A DNA stretch of 64,000 nucleotides from NCBI RefSeq assembly GCF_004745945.1, contig NZ_SRLE01000004.1, forward strand, positions 281,048-345,047. The letters run 5' to 3'. Below the pieces are notes generated by a model. The model was not told where the DNA came from, did not search any database, and was given only the letters and a program-made list of their open reading frames with translations. The DNA is from Mangrovimicrobium sediminis (GTDB lineage: Bacteria > Pseudomonadota > Gammaproteobacteria > Pseudomonadales > Halieaceae). Shown here piece after piece: positions 1-8,737 of this stretch (the first letter of the stretch is position 1; each line of letters begins with the position of its first letter). The translations under genes were made by a program, and so were the position numbers.

Positions 1-1610
1 TTCAGGTAGAGGTCTTCCTCCAGCGGAGGCGTCTCGAAAACAAGGGCGTCCTGTGCGAGTTCGACCTCGGAATTGTCTTCGTGGCAGTCCTGGGGCAGCA
101 GGCCGGCGAATCCCAAAGACCACTGCACCGCACTGGAAGAGCAGGCGCTGCCATCGGCGGGCTCGACGTTGCCACGCAGGTGCCGGCCGTCCCCGCTGGC
201 GTTGATGGAGACCACGGGCGCCGCAGGCTCGTAGAGCAGGGCGCTTTGGTCTGCTTCCCGGGGCCCTTGCAGGGACAGGCCCTCACCCCTCATGAACCAG
301 CGCTGCGGCGTCAGGCCCGGGTGCGGCCAGTCAGCGGAAACTACATAACGTGGCGTGTCGTTGCGACCGAGCCCGGCTACGTACTGGGTGACATTGGGCA
401 GGGTTTCGGCGCCCGTATCCATGCCCTTGAGGTACTGGTCAAACCAGCGCAGGAGCAGCTCGGCCGATGCCGGCGCGCCACGGCTGATGTAATTGTTGGC
501 TCCCTGGGCGGCAGCGAGGATCGACTGCACATGCGCGCCCGGCAGGATCACCAGCTTGCTGTTGACCTGCTGCTTGAGTTGCTCGTAGAGCAGGGGTTCG
601 CCGCGCTGGAAGATATCGTTGGCGCTGCCCATGATGAAGGTTGGCACACGAATATCGCGCGCCAGCTCCACCGGCGAGCGCAGCGCCCAGAATTCGCCGT
701 CGTCCGACGCGTAACCTGCCTCGCCGGCCAAAGCGCGTTCTACGGTGGGCAGGTACCACTGCTGGACGGCGGCGACATGGTCGGCGTCCGCCGCAGCAAT
801 CTGTTCACTGTATTGCGGGTAGCGCCGCAGTGCCGGCCCGTTGGCGACGCTCAGGTTCTGCGTCAGTGTCATCCAGGTGCTGATGAAATTCGCGTTGATC
901 AAGCCCCCCGTGCCAACCGTGCCCCGGTAGGCATCGCCCATCGGCATCTCGGCAAACGCTGCCTTGATTGCCGGGTGGCCCTGGGCCGCGGTGAGCAGGG
1001 CGGTGATGGCGAGGTAGGAAGTGCCGGCAACGCCGATGTTGCCGTCAAACCAGGGCTGGCGCGTCACCCAGTCGACCGCCGCGGCGTAGCCCGCCTGTTC
1101 CTCCGCGCCCAGCAAGGCGGATACCCCGGAGGACATTCCCGTGCCATAGGCGTCGACCGCTACGGTGATGTAACCCCGGGTGATCATGAACGGGTCTTCG
1201 CCACCGATCATCAGCGTTGCCGGCAACGTTTCTATGCGGCCCAGCAGGGCGCCCAGATCTATGCGATAGGCGGTTTGCGTGAGGATGACCGGAAATTTCC
1301 CCGGCACCGGGTTGCCGTCCGCGTCGCCGGGCAGGGTCACCAGCACCGCCAGGCGTTCACCGTTGGCGGTCTCGATGAACTGCAGTGGCTGTCGCGCAAT
1401 GCCCGGATAGTCCGCCGGACGCGCGTAGGCGTCCCAGGCCCCAGCCGCTGGCGATCGCTGGGAAGTGACTCCGACGGCCAACTGGGATCGTGTGCCCAGT
1501 GTCGTGGTCTTGCCGGCCGAGTGCTGCGCGTGGGCTGGAATAACAAACAACACAGACCACAACAGCGCGAGGATGTGCGGCGCGATACGCCGGGTACAGG
1601 CATACAACAT
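1..1610 (-). CDS. CocE/NonD-family alpha/beta hydrolase, 3' end cut by window edge
   Basis: Secreted serine hydrolase of the CocE/NonD (X-Pro dipeptidyl-peptidase S15) type, which cleaves esters or acyl-amino bonds. About 536 codons are visible and the C-terminus lies off the left edge. Translation starts at ATG 1610, preceded by a GGGAG-type ribosome site. A signal peptide ending ...IPAHA-Q is followed by the catalytic domain, with the nucleophile motif GTSYLA (Ser) after DGNIGVA, and the family-typical segment LLLRWFDQYLKG further on. The beta-jelly-roll C-terminal domain begins before the edge. The same stretch is open on the plus strand (81-1625), but that translation is low-complexity and matches nothing. 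The substrate cannot be told. It points the same way as the downstream TonB-receptor operon but is separated from it by 634 bp. Confidence 0.85.
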   Translation of the reverse strand, partial: MLYACTRRIAPHILALLWSVLFVIPAHAQHSAGKTTTLGTRSQLAVGVTSQRSPAAGAWDAYARPADYPGIARQPLQFIETANGERLAVLVTLPGDADGNPVPGKFPVILTQTAYRIDLGALLGRIETLPATLMIGGEDPFMITRGYITVAVDAYGTGMSSGVSALLGAEEQAGYAAAVDWVTRQPWFDGNIGVAGTSYLAITALLTAAQGHPAIKAAFAEMPMGDAYRGTVGTGGLINANFISTWMTLTQNLSVANGPALRRYPQYSEQIAAADADHVAAVQQWYLPTVERALAGEAGYASDDGEFWALRSPVELARDIRVPTFIMGSANDIFQRGEPLLYEQLKQQVNSKLVILPGAHVQSILAAAQGANNYISRGAPASAELLLRWFDQYLKGMDTGAETLPNVTQYVAGLGRNDTPRYVVSADWPHPGLTPQRWFMRGEGLSLQGPREADQSALLYEPAAPVVSINASGDGRHLRGNVEPADGSACSSSAVQWSLGFAGLLPQDCHEDNSEVELAQDALVFETPPLEEDLYL

Positions 1611-2244
1611 GATGGCTCTCCCTGATTCGAATTATTCGTTATTGGTCGGGTGAGTAGCTTCGCCTGCGAGCACAACGTCGTGGGGACGCTCGCGACGAGG
1701 CCAATGTTTACAGCACTGACATCGCGGGGAAGTATGGCAGCGCCTGCTAGGCCTGTAAAACATCGTGCACGAATCAGGCAGGGAGGGAGGGCTGTGGATG
1801 AATACGTGTGTACATTCTTAATTTAACATAATATATATTATGCGCAGGTGTGGATAAATCAGGCGTGGGTGGGGATCAGCGTAAAACGCGGTGTTTTAGG
1901 CACTTCCGGGAGTTTGCGGGCCTTACGGGCGGCATCCAGTGATGACAGATTGTCAGTCCGGGTCCGCTAAGCGTCTGTTCGATTGGCGAGAAGCTGAGTG
2001 GGTCGTACGCGGAATGCGGGCGCCTCGTGAAGTCTTTGGTTGGCCTGAGCGTGTTTGGGTGCGCTCCGAGGGACAACTGCTGTAACTATCTGTAGCGAAC
2101 CAAGGCAGCCGTCTGGCCGGGGAATATTCGCCGACTGGCCGCCGGCTGGGATGCGTTTAACGGATACAGCGTGACTGGCAGGAAGGAGTTGAATTGCGGG
2201 ACACCCTGGCGTGTCCCGCGACAGGTAAAACGAGAAGCGACGCG
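1611..2244. other. 634-bp intergenic region without a convincing gene
   Basis: Short minus-strand open frames here (66 and 118 residues) have no ribosome site and an arginine/proline-rich composition typical of antisense or repeat reading, so I do not call them. The 1800-1850 part is unusually AT-rich for this genome and holds a perfect 16-bp palindrome. It could carry promoters for the hydrolase on the left. Nothing else is recognisable. Confidence 0.5.
1827..1842. repeat. Perfect 16-bp AT-rich palindrome
   Basis: CATAATATATATTATG reads identically on both strands and sits in the only strongly AT-rich patch of this intergenic region, about 217 bp upstream of the hydrolase start at 1610. It could be a dimeric regulator site, or -10-like promoter DNA usable on either strand. 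No regulator gene is adjacent, so its function is open. Confidence 0.45.
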
Positions 2245-2682
2245 TTACTCGAACGCGGACCCGTCCTCGGAGTAAATCACCCAGATCTTGGTATACCCCT
2301 CGGTCTCCCAGACCCCGGTCCACTCCTTGGGAATGGTGACGGCCTCCCCGGCCTCGATGGTCTGCACGCTGCCATCGCTGGAGGTCAGCTTCACGCTGCC
2401 CTCGAGGAAGTACATGAACTCGTCCACGCCGTAGGGCTCAGTGATGTCCCACCGTGAAGGTCCGGCCTGGTACATTCCGGACGCAAACTTACCGTCGGAA
2501 CTCAGCAATGAGGTGATATCCAGCACGGTGTGGCCGTTGCGCTCGGTCTTGATCGTCTCCGGGCTCTCGAACAGCTTGCCCGCGATGTCCTCCTTGCTCA
2601 TTTCCGCCGGCGTGATGGCATCGCCGGCGAAGGCGATGGAACTTGCCATCAGGGCAGCGCAGGTCGTCATGATCAGTCGCAT
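2245..2682 (-). CDS. Secreted single-domain cupin (cupin_3/DUF861-like)
   Basis: A 145-residue protein with a signal peptide (residues 1-19, ...SSIAFA-G), so it is probably periplasmic. Residues 50-140 form one cupin barrel of the ethanolamine/ureidoglycine type: GVDEFMYFLEGSVKL (motif 1 region), then EAGEAVTIPKEWTGVWET (motif 2 region) and a KIWVIY closing strand. The metal-ligand histidines of classical cupins are largely absent, as is common in the DUF861 group, so enzymatic activity is uncertain. The start has a strong GAGGAG site. It lies 30 bp after the NhaC-type antiporter gene and is the last gene of the operon that starts with the TonB receptor. It may bind or modify the same small substrate. 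Confidence 0.75.
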   Translation of the reverse strand: MRLIMTTCAALMASSIAFAGDAITPAEMSKEDIAGKLFESPETIKTERNGHTVLDITSLLSSDGKFASGMYQAGPSRWDITEPYGVDEFMYFLEGSVKLTSSDGSVQTIEAGEAVTIPKEWTGVWETEGYTKIWVIYSEDGSAFE

Positions 2683-2712
2683 GTAAAACTCCTCTCGGGT
2701 TATCGGTTCGGG

Positions 2713-4077
2713 TTAGACAAAGGCAATGCCGAGGTAAGCGAGCGCCGCCAGCGCTGCCGCTATCAGGGCATAGGGAAACTGCGTCAGGGCGTGCTGCAGC
2801 GGCGTGCAGCCGGTCGCCTGGGAGGTCAGCACGGTGGCATCGGAATAAAAGCAGGCATGGCTGCCAAAGGTACTGGCGGAAAGCGTCGCGCCAATCACCA
2901 GGGTCATGTCGGCGTCCAGGTTGGTACCCAGGGTGGTGACGATGGGCAGTACGATAACGAATACACCCCAGTTGGAGCCGGTCATGAAAGACACCAGCGC
3001 CATGCTGATAAATATCGCCAGTGGCAGTAACTCCGCGGTCAGGATCGGCTCCATGGCGCTCACGACGTAGGCCGGCAGGCCCAGCGCGTCGTTGACGTCC
3101 TTGAGGATAAACGCCGCAATCAGTACCGACAGCGGCTCGATCATGGTCTTGAAACCGTCGATGGTGGTGTCGAATGCATCGTGCATGTTCAGCAGGCGCA
3201 TGCCCAGCACCAGCGCCATGGTCGCGCCCAGGGTGATGTAGATGCCCACCAGGAAATCGTTGTCGAAATACATGGTGCTGCCCACCAGCAGCAGCATGGG
3301 CACCACGAACAGCCAGACCCGCGGCTTGATGTGGCTGTCGACCTTGATCGCCTGGTTGGCCGCCTCGATGTGCGCCGCTTCCGGCGGCACCATTACCCCG
3401 CCCTCGGCCCGGGCGTCGGCGGTTTTCATCGGCCCCAGTGACGGGATCACGCCCCAGATCACCAGCGGTACCAGCAGCGCTGCGGTCCAGGCGTAGAACA
3501 TGTAGGGAATCGCGGAGATGTACACTGCGAGCCCCTGCCCCTCCTCCGCCAGGCCGTTGGCGACCAGCAGCCCCCCGAAGAATGCGCCCCATGTGGAATA
3601 CGGGATGAGCACGCTGATCGGCGCGGCGGTGGAATCCACCACGTAGGCCAGCCGTTCGCGTGACACCTTGAACTTGTCGGTGAGGTCGCGCATGGCAGCG
3701 CCCACCGCCAATGAATTCAGGTAGTCGTCCACGAACATGAAAATGCCCAGGCCCCAGGTGGTCATCAAGGCGCCCTGCCGGCTGCGCACCCTGCCGGCGA
3801 GCGCATTGGTAAACGCCCGCGCCGAGCCGGTGCGGATCAACAGGGCAATGAGACTGCCCATGAATCCGCAGACCAGGATGACCCAGGCTACGTCCTCGTC
3901 GGTCATTACCCTTAACGAGGTCTCGGCGAGGCCACCGACAAAACCGGTGCCGTGCAGCATGACGAGCCCGAGCAGGCCGCCACACAGCAGCGACTCGATG
4001 GGCCGCCGCGTCCACACGGCGAGGATGAAGACCAGTGCCGTCGGCACCAGCGTGAGAGCGGTTCCGCTGGTTTCCAT
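2713..4077 (-). CDS. NhaC-family Na+/H+ antiporter-like membrane transporter
   Basis: A 454-residue polytopic inner-membrane protein of the NhaC/ArsB-like ion transporter superfamily, with roughly 11-12 hydrophobic helices. Family features include the N-terminal VWTRRPIESLLCGGLLGLVM, the polar membrane segment FVDDYLNSLAVGAAMRDLTD and the C-terminal MTGSNWGVFVIVLPIV. Homologues exchange Na+ for protons, and some move small organic acids or amines coupled to Na+/H+. It sits 3 bp after the flavoprotein gene (stop 4081) with little ribosome site of its own, suggesting translational coupling. The placement between a TonB receptor, a periplasmic oxidase and a cupin favours a substrate or product transporter over general sodium homeostasis (inference). 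Confidence 0.8.
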   Translation of the reverse strand: METSGTALTLVPTALVFILAVWTRRPIESLLCGGLLGLVMLHGTGFVGGLAETSLRVMTDEDVAWVILVCGFMGSLIALLIRTGSARAFTNALAGRVRSRQGALMTTWGLGIFMFVDDYLNSLAVGAAMRDLTDKFKVSRERLAYVVDSTAAPISVLIPYSTWGAFFGGLLVANGLAEEGQGLAVYISAIPYMFYAWTAALLVPLVIWGVIPSLGPMKTADARAEGGVMVPPEAAHIEAANQAIKVDSHIKPRVWLFVVPMLLLVGSTMYFDNDFLVGIYITLGATMALVLGMRLLNMHDAFDTTIDGFKTMIEPLSVLIAAFILKDVNDALGLPAYVVSAMEPILTAELLPLAIFISMALVSFMTGSNWGVFVIVLPIVTTLGTNLDADMTLVIGATLSASTFGSHACFYSDATVLTSQATGCTPLQHALTQFPYALIAAALAALAYLGIAFV

Positions 4078-4080
4078 GGG

Positions 4081-5964
4081 TCAGATGCTCAGCTGTTCCT
4101 GGGTTGCCCGCCAGGCGGCGTCCACGGCGCCATCGACAAACGCGTAGGCCGAGGCGTCGGAGTTGGCGATGGAGATCCTGCCCATCTGGCGGGCGCCGAG
4201 CAGGTGCGGGCCGTTGTGCGGGCCGTATTCCGGCGGGTCTGAGTACTCGTTGTACTCGTAGGCGTAACCGTGGGGCCAGCGGTTGACGGTAATCGCCGCG
4301 AGGTCCCGGTCCACGTCGAAGCCGGCCTTGCCGAGCGCGCCATCGAGGGTGCTCACGATATGCTCCTCGAATTGCTCGAAGGTGGTCTCGTAAAGCTGCC
4401 GGCGCCCGGCGATATGCTGCTGCTTGGCCTGCAGGCCCTGGTCCGGCACACAGGGCACGAACGAGCCGTGCAGCACGGTCGGCTGGTCCGGGTCGTCGGC
4501 GAACTGGTAGCCGCCCATGCTCACTGGGAAGTCCAGCGCGATGGAGTGCATCATCTGCGGGTTGGGCATGCTCAGGTGGCTGTAACCGAGCTCGGCAAAA
4601 GCGCGCCAGTTGCGCACCGCGATACTCAGGTACACCAGCGGCACCTTGGTCGAGTACTCGATGGCTTCGCGCTGGTCCGCCGGCAGTTCAGGACAGATGT
4701 AGGGGATGATGTCGTTGTAGCAGGCCATCACCACGTGTTGTCCGCGCACCCGCTCGACCTCCCCGCCGCGCACATAGGTCACGTCCACAAACTTCTGTTG
4801 CGGCCCGTGCTGGACGTTCACTGCCGTGCTGTTGAGGCGGATGCGGCAGGGGTTTTCCGGGCGGTCCAGCACGCTGTAATCCACCCGCGCGAGGACCATG
4901 TCCTCCATGGTGTTACCGGGCATGGCAGCGGGAATGAGCTTGCGCACCAGCGCCCGGGCCACTCCGGCGTTGCCGTCGGGGAAGTGGAAAATATAGGGCT
5001 CGTTGCGCTCCGGTTCGCGCTGTTTCATCTCGCCGACGTCCAGGTGCAGCGTTCCGGGCATCTCCATGCGCACCGCTTCCAGCGCGGACTGGGCGTCCCA
5101 GCCCACACCCCACCAGCCGCGGATATTGTCGCGCAGCAGGACGTAGACCGGCTCCGGCACACCGACCACGTCGAGCAGGAACTCCCGGTAGGTGATGCCG
5201 CGCAGGTAGGCGGCGCGCTCGCCTTTCGGGGTATCGGCGAGGTAGTTGGTGTCACTGCTGAGCAGTTTTTCCAGCGCAGCGCGGGCCTCTGCCGGCAGCG
5301 GATACCGGGCGATAATCTCTGCGTTGTGCGCAGCGGCTTCCACGCCCCCTGCCCCATCGAAATGCGGAGCGATCACGTCCTCGCCGTAGGCAGCCTTGCT
5401 GAAGTAGTAGCCGCGCTCCAGGTGCTTGCGCGTATCGAATTCGCGGTCGTAGTACTCGTAGAACCGGTCGGTATGAATGTTCAGGTCCTTGAGCATTTGC
5501 GCCGACTGCGGTGAGTAGGAACCGGGGGTGTCGATGGACTGGCTGCCGCCGTAGCAAATCAGGCGTTTCCCGTCGACATCGAACTCATTGCGCTTGGCGT
5601 GGCCGCCAAAATCGTCGTGGTTGTCGAGTACCAGGATGCTGGCCTTCGGTCCCATCTTCTGGCGATAGAAGTGCGCCGCGGCGAGACCGGAGATGCCGCC
5701 GCCGACCACAACGAGGTCGTAGGTCTTGTCGGTCTGCATAGCGGGGACAGGGTATTTCGCACCGCCCCAGGCCACCGAGTGGGCGACCTCGAACGAACCG
5801 GGGTGGCTGCCGCGCAGTCCGGTGCGGGAGGGCGGATAACCCCCCTCCCCCTTGGTTTCCAGTGCCCTGGCCAGGCCGGAAAAACCACCGAAGCTGCCCG
5901 CGGCGGCGCCCAGCGCTACGCCGCCGAGAAAATCCCGGCGGCTGATGTTGCGTCGTTTAGCCAT
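4081..5964 (-). CDS. Tat-exported FAD/NAD(P)-binding oxidoreductase
   Basis: A 627-residue flavoprotein. The N-terminus carries a twin-arginine signal (RRDFLGG at residues 9-15 followed by an Ala/Gly-rich hydrophobic stretch), so it is exported folded to the periplasm. Residues 83-100 are the Rossmann motif VVVGGGISGLAAAHFY. Near the C-terminus, GRISIANSDASAYAFVDGA matches the FAD-closing motif of amine-oxidase-like flavoproteins (NAD_binding_8 group). The start at 5964 has a GGAG site at good spacing. It lies 12 bp after the TonB receptor and 3 bp before the NhaC-type gene. It probably oxidises an imported amine- or alcohol-type compound. The substrate is unknown. Confidence 0.85.
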   Translation of the reverse strand: MAKRRNISRRDFLGGVALGAAAGSFGGFSGLARALETKGEGGYPPSRTGLRGSHPGSFEVAHSVAWGGAKYPVPAMQTDKTYDLVVVGGGISGLAAAHFYRQKMGPKASILVLDNHDDFGGHAKRNEFDVDGKRLICYGGSQSIDTPGSYSPQSAQMLKDLNIHTDRFYEYYDREFDTRKHLERGYYFSKAAYGEDVIAPHFDGAGGVEAAAHNAEIIARYPLPAEARAALEKLLSSDTNYLADTPKGERAAYLRGITYREFLLDVVGVPEPVYVLLRDNIRGWWGVGWDAQSALEAVRMEMPGTLHLDVGEMKQREPERNEPYIFHFPDGNAGVARALVRKLIPAAMPGNTMEDMVLARVDYSVLDRPENPCRIRLNSTAVNVQHGPQQKFVDVTYVRGGEVERVRGQHVVMACYNDIIPYICPELPADQREAIEYSTKVPLVYLSIAVRNWRAFAELGYSHLSMPNPQMMHSIALDFPVSMGGYQFADDPDQPTVLHGSFVPCVPDQGLQAKQQHIAGRRQLYETTFEQFEEHIVSTLDGALGKAGFDVDRDLAAITVNRWPHGYAYEYNEYSDPPEYGPHNGPHLLGARQMGRISIANSDASAYAFVDGAVDAAWRATQEQLSI

Positions 5965-5976
5965 GCTCTACTCCGC

Positions 5977-8442
5977 TCAAAGGCCGTAGCTGAAGCGCAG
6001 TCCGAAGGTGCGCGGACGGCTGGGGCTGATATCGGACTGCACGTAGGGTGAACTGGCCGAAGTCATACCGTTGCCCGAGTCGTAGTACTCCTCGTCGAGC
6101 AGGTTCTCGACATACATCGAGAGCGCCCAGCCCGCGGCACCGCGGTAGCCGGCGTTGGCCTGCACTTCGGTGTACTCGCCCGTGTAACGCCAGCCGGCGG
6201 CGCGGGTGATCGCGTTCTCCGGTTCCCAGTTGGAGGGCGCGCCGTCCTCCCAGCTGGCCACCAGGCCACCGAACACTTCGCCGCTACCCACCGGGATGTT
6301 CGCGTTGAGCGAGGCGAAGGCGGTGTACTCGGGAATCCCCGGACGCGGTGAGCCCTCGCAGGCGGTGGCGTCACCCAGCCACTCCCTGCCGTTCTGGCAG
6401 AAGGCTTCTACGCCGGTCGCCTCGCTGTCGAACCAGGAAAAGCCCAGGCCGAGGCGCCAGTACTCGAAGAAAGCGAGGTTCCAGGTACCTTCCAGACCCT
6501 GCGCATCCACCTGCCCGGTGTTACAGACCACCACCACCGGCGAGCCCGGCTCGCTGCAGGTCGCCTGCAGATCCTTGTACTCGTAGTAGAACGCGTTCAA
6601 CGCCAGTTGGCTGGCACCGTCGAGCTGGGTGCCCTTGAAACCTAACTCGTAGGAGATGACCGTTTCCTCGTCGAAGGTGGATGGGCGATGCACACCCGGC
6701 AGCGCTTCCACGCCGCTGAACGGACCGCCGGGATCGACGGAGAAGCTGTTGAAGCCGCCCTGCTTGTAGCCAGTGGTCACGCTGGCGAACACCAGGGCCT
6801 CGTCCGCCGGGTGCCAGTTGAGCACCGCGCGGTAGGTCGGCTTGCTCCAGCTCTGGGTGTCCGATACCGGGCCCTGGGGCGTGGTGAAACCGGTCTGCAC
6901 CACCTGGCCGAGAATGCTCTGGTTGCGCTCGGTCAGCACTTCCTGGCTCATCTTCTTCTCGTCGTCGTTGTAGCGCACGCCGAAGGCCGCGTCCCAGGTC
7001 TCGGAGAACTGGAATTGCAGGTCGATGTAGGCGGCCCAACCGGAGTATTTGCCAACGGTGCGGTTCCAGTCATCGACCAGGCCGTTGTTGGGGCTGGGGC
7101 TCCAGGTGTAGGTGCCCCAGTAGTCGTACAGCACATAGGCGTACGCGCCGCCGTAGGCGTTGTTGTAGTAGTCGAACACGCCCTGGCAGCTGTCGCCCCA
7201 GTAAACGTTGCAGTACAGGTCTTCGTCCTGCTGGCCGAGGAACTCGGTTTCAAGCTCTTCGCTGTAGTAGGAGACGCCGGCATACCAGTTGAACATGCCG
7301 TCGTTTTCCGAGGTGATGCGCAGTTCCTGCTCGAAGTAATCGCCGGACTGGATCTGCTCGTAGTTGAAGATGGTGAGCGCGGTGGCGTCGAAATCCTCGG
7401 TGTAGTGGTAGTCGTGGTCCTTGTACCCGGTCAGCGAGGTCAGGGTACCCCAGCCCAGGTCGTAGTTGAGTTCGAGGCCGGCGCTCCAGACTTCGCCGTT
7501 GTCGATGATCCCGTTGAGGGGTTCGTCGATGCGCACGGTACGGTCGTCCCCGGGCACAGGGATATCACCGTAGATGCTTTCGAGGAATTCGTAGGCGGGC
7601 CCCTTGCCAGTGGCCCGGTAGATGGTGCCCGACTGCTCGCGGTCCTCGTAGTCGAGGTACAGCGTTGCGGTCAGCGCACCGCCCGCGTCATACAGGCCGG
7701 TCAGGCGCAGTGCCTTCTTGTCGTGTTCGATGTGGTCGTCACCGGTGATCTGGTTGTCGACGTAGCCGTCCTCGGTGGAGTACATGCCAGCGACGCGCAC
7801 GGCGAAGTTGTCGCCGATATCGAAGTTGGTGCCACCTTCGGCACGGAAGATGTCGCGCTCCCCTGCCCGCACATCGATGTAGCTGTCCGGGTCGCCCTGT
7901 ACCGGCTTGCGCGTGATGATGTTGAGCGCGCCGGCGATGGAGTTGCGGCCGAACAGGAAGCCCTGCGGCCCGCGCAGTACCTCGGAGCGCTCCAGGTCGT
8001 AGAGGCTGGTGACGGCGGAGCCGTTGCGCCCCTGGTAGAAACCGTTCTTGTACACGCCCAGGGAGGGGTCACCGCCGTTGCCGAAGTCGTTGGTGACGAT
8101 GCCGCGTACCGCGATCGAGTCGAGGAAGCTGTCCTTGGAGTTACCGGTTACACCCGGGGTGAAGATCACCAGGTCCTTGACGTCGTCGAGGTTGGCGTCG
8201 CGAACGAAGTCGCCGGACAGTGCCGTCACCGCCAGGGGTACGTCCATCACGGATTCGGCGCGCTTGGTCGCGGTGATGATCACCTCTTCCATCTGCTGTG
8301 CGTGGGCAGTGCCGACGAGCAGGGAGGAGGAAACGGCTAGGGCCAGGGCACTGCGCGGTACGCGCGGTGCCAGGTTGGTTTTTGAAGAACGAAAAGCTGA
8401 AGTGTGCGACGCCGGAGCGCGGCGACGGCCGGATAGGTTCAT
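5977..8442 (-). CDS. TonB-dependent outer-membrane receptor
   Basis: An 821-residue outer-membrane active-transport barrel. I start it at ATG 8442 because GGGGGAG lies directly upstream; the in-frame ATG at 8475 has no ribosome site. A long basic N-region leads to a signal peptide ending GTAHA-Q near residue 49. The plug domain runs to about residue 180, with EEVIITATKR, EVLRGPQGFLFGRNSIAG and GALNIITRKP. The rest is a 22-strand-type barrel ending FGLRFSYGL. Nucleotides about 7070-7230 encode an extracellular loop very rich in Tyr, Trp and Asn with two cysteines. This is the first gene of the operon with the flavoprotein, NhaC-type transporter and cupin. The ligand is not a classical siderophore locus by context. 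Confidence 0.9.
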   Translation of the reverse strand: MNLSGRRRAPASHTSAFRSSKTNLAPRVPRSALALAVSSSLLVGTAHAQQMEEVIITATKRAESVMDVPLAVTALSGDFVRDANLDDVKDLVIFTPGVTGNSKDSFLDSIAVRGIVTNDFGNGGDPSLGVYKNGFYQGRNGSAVTSLYDLERSEVLRGPQGFLFGRNSIAGALNIITRKPVQGDPDSYIDVRAGERDIFRAEGGTNFDIGDNFAVRVAGMYSTEDGYVDNQITGDDHIEHDKKALRLTGLYDAGGALTATLYLDYEDREQSGTIYRATGKGPAYEFLESIYGDIPVPGDDRTVRIDEPLNGIIDNGEVWSAGLELNYDLGWGTLTSLTGYKDHDYHYTEDFDATALTIFNYEQIQSGDYFEQELRITSENDGMFNWYAGVSYYSEELETEFLGQQDEDLYCNVYWGDSCQGVFDYYNNAYGGAYAYVLYDYWGTYTWSPSPNNGLVDDWNRTVGKYSGWAAYIDLQFQFSETWDAAFGVRYNDDEKKMSQEVLTERNQSILGQVVQTGFTTPQGPVSDTQSWSKPTYRAVLNWHPADEALVFASVTTGYKQGGFNSFSVDPGGPFSGVEALPGVHRPSTFDEETVISYELGFKGTQLDGASQLALNAFYYEYKDLQATCSEPGSPVVVVCNTGQVDAQGLEGTWNLAFFEYWRLGLGFSWFDSEATGVEAFCQNGREWLGDATACEGSPRPGIPEYTAFASLNANIPVGSGEVFGGLVASWEDGAPSNWEPENAITRAAGWRYTGEYTEVQANAGYRGAAGWALSMYVENLLDEEYYDSGNGMTSASSPYVQSDISPSRPRTFGLRFSYGL

Positions 8443-8532
8443 GACTCCCCCTGGGATGTTACCGAGTACGTTCACCGTCTGGCGCTTGCGGCCGGACGAA
8501 ATCTATCTGCTTGCGGGCGTCATTGTGTTGTG

Positions 8533-8563
8533 CGAAACACATCGGCCTTAGCTATGTGTTTCG
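8533..8563. promoter_or_regulatory. 10-bp perfect inverted repeat upstream of TonB receptor
   Basis: CGAAACACAT at 8533-8542 is exactly complementary to ATGTGTTTCG at 8554-8563, with an 11-nt loop. It lies 90-120 bp upstream of the receptor start (8442), in a 295-bp region otherwise free of genes. This is a plausible operator for a regulator of the 2245-8442 operon, or a leader hairpin. No matching regulator gene is nearby. Confidence 0.45.
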
Positions 8564-8737
8564 GCCACCGGTCCAGCGTTCTTCAGTCTGGGGCTCTGCG
8601 CTGCCTGGGACAGTCTGGCGTTCCGATGGGGACCATTTCAGGCTACGGATTACTTCGTGGCAATTCAATACGGCCGGTGCGAAAAGGTCTAACACCTTGG
8701 GGGTAGGCGCACCTGCGACAAGGTGTCGGGCAGGCGT

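Noticed and set aside
81..1625. Long plus-strand open frame (514 codons) opposite the CocE hydrolase
   Set aside because: Its product is Arg/Gly/Val-rich without domains, while the minus strand gives a continuous hydrolase with signal peptide and GTSYLA motif. High-GC antisense frame.
1876..2323. Short minus-strand frames in the 634-bp gap
   Set aside because: No ribosome sites; one overlaps the cupin gene in another frame.
6688..8340. 550-codon plus-strand frame inside the TonB receptor gene
   Set aside because: Antisense shadow of conserved plug and barrel sequence.
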